Positions 12,134-21,463 of a stretch of 64,000 bases of DNA are shown piece by piece (the first letter of the stretch is position 1; every line of letters begins with the position of its first letter). The notes below the pieces were generated by a model. The model made no database searches and was not told the DNA's origin. It saw only the letters and a list, made by a program, of their open reading frames with translations. Source of the DNA: Fragilaria crotonensis (lineage: Eukaryota > Bacillariophyta > Fragilariophyceae > Fragilariales > Fragilariaceae). The stretch spans positions 1 to 64,000 of the forward strand of contig JAKSYS010000334.1 of the NCBI GenBank assembly GCA_022925895.1. The letters are read 5' to 3'. The position numbers and the translations under genes are program-made.

Positions 12134-13437
12134 CCGGTAATTCAGGAAAAGATTGTTACCTGGCAAATCTGCGGGAGGAATTCTTTGTACTTTTTGATCG
12201 ACTTGCAGAATTGTATTGGATTACTATACCAAGAAGGGTTTCAGTTCGTCCCACTGAAGAGATGCACAGCAATCAAACTGGCTACGAAAAAACAAAAGCC
12301 TTGCTCAGATGGCCTCACAATGATTTTCAGCATCACGAAGAAGGGGAAAAGGACAGGGCAGCTTCAACCCTTTTAGAACTGCTAGGGACACATAGTGAAG
12401 AAACAAATGAGGACCCATCAACTGATTCGTCGGATTCGGAGGATGAAGAATCGTCGAACAAAGAATATGTGGACCAAAAAGGAATTGAGAAAAATGAAGT
12501 TCCTGAAGTTGGAAATGGATCCGAAATGGATTTCCTCATTGACCTTGAAGTGAAGCTTGCGGATGAAAAAGAAAGTACAGAAACCAAGGACAACGGTCCA
12601 CAACAAGGTGAAACTGTTGTGGATCAAATAGAACATTCTCAATTTCCGACAAACACCGATGATCCCGTGCAGGAAGACGGGCAAATGGAGCTATATCAAT
12701 TTCCAACAGATGCCGAGCTATCTCACTTTGCTCCCGACACAGCCAGTGTGCACGATCAAGAACACAGGCAAATGGAGCTATCTCAATTTCCGAAGGACGC
12801 AGATGATCCCATGCACGAAGACGGGCAAATGGAGCTAACTAAACTTCCTACCGAATCAGACAGTGTGCACGAGCAAGAAAAAAGCTATCGTAAAAAAAGC
12901 AAGAAGAGAAAGTTGAGTGGACGTGAGTTGACAAATTCCATTCAACAAAATGCACATGAATCGTTCCAGCAAACGAAGCTGAAACGAGAAGATCTTCCTT
13001 GGTTAGAAATACCAACAGATGATATGCTGGAATTCAATACGTGGGAAGCAAACTGGAAAGATGTCGGACGTGGTGATCCTAATCATTTTTTCGGAATTCA
13101 AGAAGTACTCGAAATGGAACCGAAAAGTCAAGCAAACTTATTGGAACAAGAGTCGCCTCCGTTTGCTCAGGAATTGCTTGTTGCATATTACGAAAAGTGG
13201 GAAAAATGCAATGAAGTTAGACCAATTGACACAAATGCAATGGATGTGTACGTTGAAAAGCGGTTCCTTGAATGGAACTGGAGTTCGAATGAGCAACACC
13301 AAATGGACCTGCAGTGGTATCGCCAGATCATGACCTCGAGTGTGGAAGAAGCGAAATCTACAAGTCAGAAGGAAATCATCAAGTTGTACTACAGAACTGC
13401 TCAAGGCAATGAAGAAAGAAAGACGACATTTCCGTAG
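12067..13437 (+). CDS. Acidic, repeat-containing protein of unknown function (transposon-associated)
   Basis: One open frame of 456 codons, the longest uninterrupted frame in this gene cluster. After an N-terminal stretch continuing the C48 region (DKPEFFIDFPRTLH) it becomes strongly acidic with Ser/Asp/Glu runs. It contains three imperfect repeats of a DDPxxEDGQMEL unit (about residues 200-275), then a basic patch (KSYRKKSKKRKLSGREL) that could be a nuclear localisation signal. The C-terminal third is Trp/Glu-rich (DVYVEKRFLEWNWSS). I recognise no catalytic domain. The frame probably belongs to the same original polypeptide as the C48 region before it and the module after it; the ATG at 12067 may not be a true start. 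Confidence 0.4.
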   Translation: MAADDKPEFFIDFPRTLHNNKLTGNSGKDCYLANLREEFFVLFDRLAELYWITIPRRVSVRPTEEMHSNQTGYEKTKALLRWPHNDFQHHEEGEKDRAASTLLELLGTHSEETNEDPSTDSSDSEDEESSNKEYVDQKGIEKNEVPEVGNGSEMDFLIDLEVKLADEKESTETKDNGPQQGETVVDQIEHSQFPTNTDDPVQEDGQMELYQFPTDAELSHFAPDTASVHDQEHRQMELSQFPKDADDPMHEDGQMELTKLPTESDSVHEQEKSYRKKSKKRKLSGRELTNSIQQNAHESFQQTKLKREDLPWLEIPTDDMLEFNTWEANWKDVGRGDPNHFFGIQEVLEMEPKSQANLLEQESPPFAQELLVAYYEKWEKCNEVRPIDTNAMDVYVEKRFLEWNWSSNEQHQMDLQWYRQIMTSSVEEAKSTSQKEIIKLYYRTAQGNEERKTTFP

Positions 13438-13947
13438 ACAATTCGAAAATGATTACCTTTTGGACGAGGCTATGTTAGTAACTGGCGTTAAGTATGTGCG
13501 TTCCGAAAACAAATTCGTGGCGCGTGTGCAGTACACGGACGACGAGGGTGATAACGTGGAAAAACATATCCCAGTCACAGAAGAGTGGTTCAGGAAGGAA
13601 GCAGGATTTGCTAACGATGTCATCAACCATGTGCTAAACCTCGAGTCCGATGGGAGGTATTTTCCGATTCCAGCTGATATGGAAGTGTTTCTGGAGAACA
13701 AGAAAATCACGCGAGTAAAATTTGTTCCAGAACAGACTCGAAACATTCTTGATTATGACAAAGTCATAGAGATGAGAGAGACACAGAAAGAGGACCTACC
13801 CGTCAAACGCTCCCCACAGAAACAAAAACCGAAAAAGAAAGAAGTTCCACGAAAGATATAACTGTTCCTCCTCATTGGAGCGTGGTAAACGCCGACGGAA
13901 AACGAGTCAAGAAAGACTTGGATTTTCTTGATAATGTACTTCAACAA
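13340..13947 (+). pseudogene. Continuation of the transposon-associated protein (unknown module, Lys-rich end)
   Basis: Overlapping the previous frame, another frame runs 13340-13861 and encodes a compact segment (VTGVKYVRSENKFVARVQYT, then VTEEWFRKEAGF) resembling small beta-rich modules I associate with diatom transposon proteins. A Lys-rich tail (KQKPKKKEVPRKI) follows. Beyond its stop the same style of sequence continues in other frames to about 13947. No function can be assigned. Confidence 0.35.
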
Positions 13948-13959
13948 AATTTCTGAACG

Positions 13960-14205
13960 AACTTAAGAGACTCGAACAGGATTCGTTGACATACCTGTTG
14001 GAGATTGGAAGAAGTCATCACTGGACCAACATCCTGATTTGACGGTAACAGGCGCTCCAAAAGTGCATTTTGTCCAAAACGAGGGGGAAGATCTATGCGT
14101 ATCAAATTCCTTTGCTAGTGCATTATTCGAGCTGGGATTTGTCAATGAAGCTACGAAGATCGCTGAGTATGGAAAAGAAAAGTTGGCCCATGGAACAGTT
14201 AATGC
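13960..14205 (+). pseudogene. Papain-like Cys/His module, 5' part (interrupted by YR copy B)
   Basis: This encodes VHFVQNEGEDLCVSNSFASA followed by LFELGF, a Gln-then-Cys arrangement like the nucleophile elbow of papain-fold enzymes. The segment stops at the YR insertion, where the last host-side bases are GTTAATGC. The matching 3' part is at 21071-21452. Catalysis is untested; the domain may be structural. Confidence 0.5.
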
Positions 14206-14499
14206 ACGAAATAAATTCCGAGTCTTGTCCGCATTTCTCTAAGTCCGTTTAGTCGGATGAGTCGGCCGCCTAGTGGTTTCGTCGTACCGCTGTCTCGCGT
14301 ACTGTCGCGTCGATTCGTGTGTTGCTGTGTGTGGTTTTCTGGATTCTCCTTCATGTTCACGAGGCTAGTGGAACTAAATAGATGGCATCGGAATCTGGTC
14401 CTAATAGTTTTGTCTCTCTCTCCTGGTTCGTCTCGCGTCGGTCCCGTGATATTCATCTAGCGGGGTCCGTCGTCGTTGTGAGTCGACCTGGTTTCCGCC
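14206..14499 (-). repeat. B2 split direct repeat of YR copy B (element end)
   Basis: About 294 bp, repeated as B1 at 14732-15025. Its outer edge (ACGAAATAAATTCCG on the + strand) meets host-side sequence at 14205/14206. Confidence 0.85.
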
Positions 14500-14581
14500 C
14501 CATGCAGTGCATGGCCAGGAGGTAACGCGCGGAGGCGCCGATGAACCTAGGCATCGGGCCAGGAGAGGAGGTGTGGGTGGG

Positions 14582-14731
14582 ATTAACTAGAGTAGTGTCT
14601 TTGTTGATTCGAGTTCGTCCGGATTGTGAGCAATTCGCATCTTGTGTTGTGTCCGGGTGTTCGTCTGTCTGTGTCTCGTGTTCGTCTGTCTGACGGCGAC
14701 TGCTCTCCCTTTCCCGAACTTCGGACATGCC
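14582..14731 (-). repeat. A2 split direct repeat of YR copy B
   Basis: About 150 bp, matching A1 at 20931-21070, joined directly to B1 and separated from B2 by a spacer of about 80 bp, as in copy A. Confidence 0.85.
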
Positions 14732-15025
14732 ACGAAATAAATTCCGAGTCTTGTCCGCATTTCTCTAAGTCCGTTTAGTCGGATGAGTCGGCCGCCTAGT
14801 GGTTTCGTCGTACCGCTGTCTCGCGTACTGTCGCGTCGATTCGTGTGTTGCTGTGTGTGGTTTTCTGGATTCTCCTTCATGTTCACGAGGCTAGTGGAAC
14901 TAAATAGATGGCATCGGAATCTGGTCCTAATAGTTTTGTCTCTCTCCTGGTTCGTCTCGCGGGTCGGTCCCGATATTCATCTAGCGGGGTCCGTCGCGTC
15001 GTTGTGAGTCGACCTGGTTTCCGCC
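14732..15025 (-). repeat. B1 split direct repeat of YR copy B
   Basis: Matches B2 at 14206-14499, bordering the recombinase region on one side and A2 on the other. Confidence 0.85.
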
Positions 15026-18000
15026 ATTTTCCGGTTGTCGTTCGTCCGCAGGATCATGGGCGACTGTGAAGAAAGTTTGTCGATTCGTCATGCGCGTGGC
15101 GACCCCGATCGTGGTGTCTGGCACTTGGATGCGTAGGTATCTCATGAACGTCCTGCTCCGCCAACGGCCCACCATCTGTATCGTTTCGCTTGGCACACCT
15201 GCCAAGTGCATTGCCATGGCCGCGCCCGACCTAATCGAGTGCGTACCGATTCGATCGGCCTGGAGTCCCAGCCTCTCCTGATAGTATTGTCGCGGCCTCA
15301 GCTGTTCGAGGATCGTTTTCGAAGAGACGTGTTCGAGCTCGTTCGATGTTGTCGATACGAAAGCGTTTATCTGTTCGTCCGACCAAGTCGTTCGTAGCCT
15401 CTAATTCTGTGAATCAATTCCGCAAGTGTCCGTACCGGACATATGTCTGCCTGACCGGGGTTGTTGTTCCTGTGCTGCGTCACCTTCGCTCCTTTGTCTC
15501 CGTTCTTTGTTGTCGATAGGTGATCGTTACGGCGTCTGCATTTCGGGTTTGTTCGTAGGAGAAAGTCGTCAGCGTTTCGTCCTGTTTCCTGAATCGAACG
15601 TCGTCTACTCTGACTACCGATGTTCGTCTGCCGCCTCCCACGTCGGGTATTCGCAAGACCTCATGGCGAAGAAAAGGCCGTGACCACCAGTTGTCCGACT
15701 GCCACGTCCAACTCGTTCCTGACCAGGATCTCACCTTCCTGATCACTTCAAGAGGAATGGCTTGTTGTTGTGCGACTCCCGGTCGTCGTCCGCGTACTTC
15801 TTCAATTGTAAAGCCAGAAGGGGTCGAGGCGTCCGGCGGAGTCGTGGATTGGGCTCTCAAGTTTGTTAAGCCTGAAGGTCTGAGCCACACCGTCGAGGTG
15901 GCACGAATGGTACCGGACATGGCTCCATTGCCATCTGTCGCAGGCTGTCTGGCGAAGCCGTCCGTCCCGAAGGGCGGCAGCGAACACGCGAAGATTTCCG
16001 TCCTTTCGTTTCGTCGAACCGGCGGAGAAAGGGTCGAGGTCGACTCCGACTCGCTCGAGGAATCGTGCGTAGCAGTTCCAGCTGCCTGCGCTTGGCGCGG
16101 GTTGAGTCGGCAAGAGCTGCGTTTTAGCAGACGCAGCCAGTCTCCAATCTGCGAAATGAGGGCTGGCTGCAAGATGATCCTGAAGTTCTGTGGGACAAAG
16201 GGTGAGCCATGTTTCCTGATGAGCGAGGTGACCTCGTCGTCGTCGAGCGCGAAGTCTCGCGATAAAATGTCCGCCACCTTGTTCTCTCGCCCGGGAACCA
16301 TTGAGTGTAGTGGTCGATCTCGTGCGTCAGACAGAAATCAGCGAAACTCCTCGCGATGGTGAGGTGAAGCGGACAGTTGTCGTCGAAGCTGGACTTTGCC
16401 AGCCACCCTGCGGCCGAGGTGCTATCCCCTTGGCTTAGCAGGACGTCCGAGACTGGCGACCACTTTTTCCTTCGCGGAATTCGACTACCATTCCCACGAA
16501 GGCTGCTAGAAACTCCAACGTATTGTGTCGCTCGTCCCGCTAGATCTTCGGGCAGTTGGTATCGCCAAGCAATCCCGCTTTGGAGACCATATCCTCCTAT
16601 CCCTTGCGGGCAAGCGTCCACCCGAACGATTCGCGTCGGCCACCTGCAGACCAATCTGTTGATGGAGATCCCTTGCGCCGCTCTTCGCAGGAAGCTCCTC
16701 CAAAGGCTCAGGTCATCGCGTTGGGGATTCGTCAGTCTCGTCTTTCCACTTCGTTTCGATCTCTCGCATGCCTTGTAGAGTCGCCCCATGAAATGCCTGG
16801 AGTACGGGACGACGTATGCGGCGTGGCTGAGTCGTCCGAGGGTCTTCCAGATCGTTCGTCGTTATGCGCATGCCTGTTCGCTAGGATCTTGTCGATCACT
16901 TTCGTCCATGCGTGGTATTTGTCCTCAGGCAGAGCGACCGTGAAGCGGCGTGTGTCTACCAGCCATCCCAAGATCATCTTCCGCTCAGATGGTTTCGCCT
17001 CGGCCAGGAACTTCGGGATGGCAAGGATGTCGTCTCTGGGAAAGGATTCGTTTCTCTGCGTTGTGGGGTCTTCCCACTATGTGCAATGCAAGGGGAATCG
17101 CTGCCGAGCTCTTTTCTGCGTCTCTTGGGTTGAAAGCCCCAAAATGTCGTCCAGGTAACAGTCGAATCTGGGTAGATCGTCGTCGTTTGCGATCGGGTAG
17201 TTCACAGCGAAGAAATCGGCTTCTCCGAATTCGCTCGACCCGTCGATCATTCCATCGTCGTTATCTACGGCTTCGTCAGAATCAAGCAAGTGTTGATGCG
17301 GCGAGTGGAATACCTTCGGGTCCCAGTCTGATCTCCTGACGAGGTCATTCGCAAGGTCCGTGATTACTTCGGACACGTCGCTCCACTGGGACGGGTTTGG
17401 TGCTCCTCCGAAAGTCATCCTGAGTGCCACGAGGAGCAGGTCGTCAATGCTAGTGCAAGACTTCAGGGCGGTTCGTGCCTTTAAGTGTATTCGTCTGTAG
17501 GCGGATTTGCAGTCCACCTTTGTGAGGAGGATGGGTTCTTTCGGCCACAATTGTCTGAGGTACGAGATGTGGTACATCAGTCGACTGAAAGCCCTGCCAA
17601 ATCGTGCGGTCGTCAGTTGTGACGTGTCCACTCTGTCGTTTACGCTTCGTCCTGGGATCCCGCTGGGGTTGAATGACTGGTCGTGTGAGCCTTAGCTTCT
17701 CGATGGTCTGTCCCTTCTCGTCGATCGATGTCTGTGCCACCATGCCCAAAGGCGCCACCGCAGCCTTCTAATTCCAGAGCGGCCTCCTCGGTAGGGGCAG
17801 TTGCCAGCCCCTTTCCACTTCTTCTTTAGCATTGATATCAACTTCGCTTCGTGGCCTCGGGCCGATTTGTGATTGCCACGGGCGAGGTTGTCGCGGACGT
17901 CGGCGAGGCGGTCGGCGTCGGAAATCTCGCGGAGGAAAATCCGCGCCGTCTGAAATGCGCTCTTGGAAGCGCGACCAGAGCGGGTGCGGAGAGGAGCGGC

Positions 18001-20930
18001 GCCAGGAGCGCGGCGGATCGAAATTCGATCCGGGTGTCACCGCGCTGAACGGTTGGGCGTCCACGGCTGCCTGAGGTCCAGCGCGTAGCGCCGGAGGACT
18101 GCCAGGTTGTGAGCGGCCGCCTCGTGAGTCCATTCGAAGCGGAATTCGGTCGGGTGCGTCGTCGGCTGGGGCGTCGAGGATGCTGGCCAGAGCATCGGCG
18201 AGTCGAGGTTCGGGAAGGCGCGGAAAGGCGAGTCGACATTCGGAAGCGGTATCGTCGGAAGTGGAACCAGGGCGAGTGACTTACCGTTGGTCCTAGGACC
18301 CCAGAGGTGTCCAGGAGTCGTGACGTGAGACGAACGTCCTCGTTCGCAGTGCCGGGCGGTCAGCCGCGGCGGACGGTCGTGGCGGTCGGGCGGGGCGAGG
18401 CGGTGTCGCGGCCGCGAGCGATGTCTCATGCGTGGCGATCGTTGCCGTCGGGCGTGGTTGTGCAGCCGGGATTGCTATGGACGGACCCGCTATGGGTCCA
18501 TCGGTCGGCTGGCGCGAGTCGCGGAAAGGCGGTGCGTCCCCTGTCGTTCGTCGATTGTGAAATTCGCGATGGGCTGCCTCGTGATCAAAGGACCACCGGG
18601 AAGGCTGAGCGACGAAAAAAGTTGTAGTGTAAGCAGATGCAGAGGGTCCTAATTTCGTTTTCTTGCTGGGCGGCGTCGAGTCGGACGAGGGTCGGCGCAT
18701 GCGCGCCCTGCATTGTTCGATCCATGCCCTAACGCTCGCGGTTTGTTCGGTCGTAAGGGCGACGTGCGAAGCGCTCAGGAAGCAGCTCCGGACACACTTG
18801 CCGTTCAAGTGCCAGCGGCAGCACATGTTCGGGAGCGGCCCGCTCCGCACGTGATCGAGGAAGACCTGCCAGACGTCGTTGGCGTCCTTCGTGAACAGGT
18901 CCTGCTGCGGGTTCGTGACAGCGTCTGCTGGTTGTCCCTTTCGTCCAGATCGTGCGCCGCCTCCTGATGCGCTGGGGCTTCCGCCTTCGCGGCAGCGCTG
19001 CCCTGACCCCATCCTGTCTTTCAAGAAGTCGCAGGCGGGGAAGACGAAGGCTCCGTCCTCCAGTTGCTGACGCGTCGAACGGAAGTCTAGCAGATTCGTT
19101 GATATCGTCCTCGTGTTCCACTCCTGCGCACAACACCAAGTATTGTTGCGTGCGTTTCTCGATGAACCAACCGAGGCGACAGGCGGCCGAGTTGTCTTCG
19201 TGAGCTAGCTGTCGTAACGTCGCTAAGGTCGATCCGACTGCTCGCGTCAGGAAACGACACCACTCGTCCAACATATGCGTCAACGGGGACCGCGGGCGAA
19301 GAGGAGCTCGGCCACCCCGCCATGTTCTCGAGTAGTCGCGCGAGCTGGTGAAAATCACGCGGGATAGTGAAATTGAGCTTCGTCATGCTCTTGATGTCTT
19401 TGTCCGAGAATCCAGTTGTCGTGTCTGTCGCCTTAAGTTGCATTTGAACAAGGGTGCTTGCGTGGTCGAGAGCATCCCTGCCCGTCGCGTTCGATCGTGC
19501 GAGCGTCTGGGGCCCGCAGCAAAAAGGCTGAAGGCTCCTGGTCTGTCCGAAGCGTCGGCTAGGAAGGATGCGGTCCGAATGGCTGCGCAGAAACCCATTG
19601 GGATGAATGCATCCCTCCCTTCGTGTTGCGCAAGAAATGGTGTATGTGGTTTTGACGTACGCCACGTTGCTGAGCGCTAGGATGTCTGCGAAGGTCTGGA
19701 CGGGGCGAGTTGGGGTCCTCCCAAGGCCCTTCTCCGAAACGAACAGGATCATCCGCTTTGTCGACGGGGGGAACGAGTCGAATCCTGTCTTCGGGATTTG
19801 AGGAGATGACGCGACTGCGCTAGCGACCTGTCTTTCGAGGAGGCTCGACAAGTTTCTGATGGCGTCGTTCTCTCGTCCTGGCGTTTCTGACTGATCGTCC
19901 GATTGGATGAGGCTTTTAGCCTTCACGGCCAGGTACTTCATGTGTAGGACTTTCGCCCAGTCGTCCGCTCGCCTAGAGTAAGCTGACGAAGCCGCCACTC
20001 CCCACTTTGTTGGACCGTGAGTGGTTCTGGTGCTCGCTGCAACGCAGAGAACCCATCGAGGTACGTAGGACGCTGCTTCGGCCAACCTCGACGCCCGGTC
20101 GGGGTCCGGGTCCTCACTCGCCCTCTGTTTGATGGTCCTGACTATCATCAGGGCCAACCTCAGGGTCGGTGACGTATGATTCCATGATGGCTGCCGCGAT
20201 GAACGCCGGAACTGGTACTGTCGGTTTCATGGTGAAACCGACGACCGTGACGTCTGTGTCGTCCGCGTCCGCGTCGTTCGCCTTGCCTTGGTCGTTAGTC
20301 TCGTTAGTATGTTTGCTCGACTTGGATCTGCCTCTTGGGGCACTGCCTTTCTTGGGGCCCTCGTCGCTGCCACAGGAGGTGGCTCCCGCGCCGGCGCCGA
20401 TGCCTGTCCGGCGCTCGCTGACGCCTGACACCGAAGATCTCGTCACCAATTCTTCAATCGCTCTTCGTACGTCGGACGTAGAATTCCACGTGAGCATTTT
20501 GGACCAATCGTAAGGCGTTCCAACGTGGCTTCTGACGATCTGTTTCGTGTCGACCACCATGGCGGCTGCGAATCCACCGCCGCCGAGAAGTGCCCATAGG
20601 GCGTTCGTTCCGTCGTTTAGTCCGTCGTCGGCGTCGTGGTGAAAGTGGTGGAACAGACGGATCGTCCCGTGCGTGTTTACCATCAGGTGTGCGATGTCCG
20701 GCGAACACAGGTGTACAAACCCTGTAGACTCCGTATTAATCGAATTCGATTTCGTGTGTAATCTGTTGAGCTTCGGGACCACTTCCCACTGGTCAAGGCA
20801 CGGAAGACGTCTTCCCACGTAGACGTCATCGTCATAGGGGACGACATGTCGGCCATCCTATCTGCGTTCGTCGTTCGAGTCGTCGGTCGGTTGGTGGTTT
20901 GAGGGAAGAGGCCAGATTAAATTAACTAGA

Positions 20931-21070
20931 GTAGTGTCTTTGTTGATTCGAGTTCGTCCGGATTGTGAGCAATTCGCATCTTGTGTTGTGTCCGGGTGTT
21001 CGTCTGTCTGTGTCTCGTGTTCGTCTGTCTGATGGCGACTGCTCTCCCTTTCCCGAACTTCGGACATGCC
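20931..21070 (-). repeat. A1 split direct repeat of YR copy B (element start)
   Basis: About 140 bp; its outer end on the + strand is CTTCGGACATGCC, followed directly by host-side ATTGAAGAAGG. This full A1 shows what is missing at the left of copy A. Confidence 0.85.
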
Positions 21071-21452
21071 ATTGAAGAAGGTTATGACCTACGCCTCGGA
21101 GGTACTTCCAAAGTGGTTACAGCCAGCCTGGAAGCCACGACATTTCGATTGGAAAAATGAATTGAACGAGACTGTGGTATTCGTGGGTGTGCTTCTTGCT
21201 TCTGATGGCAACAGTAATCATGCGGTTACCATTCATGGAGGATTCATTTACGATGCTAACGAAGTTGTTGCAATTCCATTATGTCAAAAAGCTCTGGACT
21301 ATTGCACTTGTACGGAAACAGAAAAGAGCACTTTCATTGATTTTCGAAGAGGATTTATGTTCCGATACGTGGGAGGAAAGAAGAATCGAATTCAGGCTAT
21401 GACGCTCCCGTCCAAGAGGGCTATGAACATAAAAGCTGCGGTTTCTGTTTAA
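21071..21452 (+). pseudogene. Papain-like Cys/His module, 3' part
   Basis: Continues the interrupted frame at 14205 in the same phase. It encodes TVVFVGVLLASDGNSNHAVT then IHGGFIYDANE: a His and a following Asp/Asn placed like the His-Asp/Asn of papain-fold peptidases. The frame ends at 21452, only 11 bases before the end of the convergent transposase gene. The same NHAVTIHG...DANE pattern is, from memory, widespread in uncharacterised diatom proteins; function unknown. Confidence 0.5.
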
Positions 21453-21463
21453 GTGCCTAATAC

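Larger units (their letters stand above)
14206..21070 (-). mobile_element. Tyrosine-recombinase retroelement, Ngaro/PAT-like, copy B (both ends present)
   Basis: A full-length copy (6.87 kb) of the same element as 1-6887, in inverted orientation. Reading leftwards from 21070: A1 (20931-21070), gag-like region (about 20.8-18.3 kb), reverse transcriptase (about 17.7-17.0 kb), RNase H (about 16.9-16.4 kb), tyrosine recombinase (about 15.8-15.1 kb), B1 (14732-15025), A2 (14582-14731), B2 (14206-14499). Frames are broken in more places than in copy A, with perhaps ten or more breaks. The visible differences from copy A are mostly very short length changes with few substitutions. It interrupts a reading frame without target duplication, as expected for recombinase-mediated insertion. 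Age: recent. Confidence 0.87.

Noticed and set aside
6888-14205. Composite transposon with the two YR elements as flanking modules
   Set aside because: Copy B demonstrably interrupts a gene whose other half lies outside, at 21071-21452, so the enclosed segment is not a mobilised unit.
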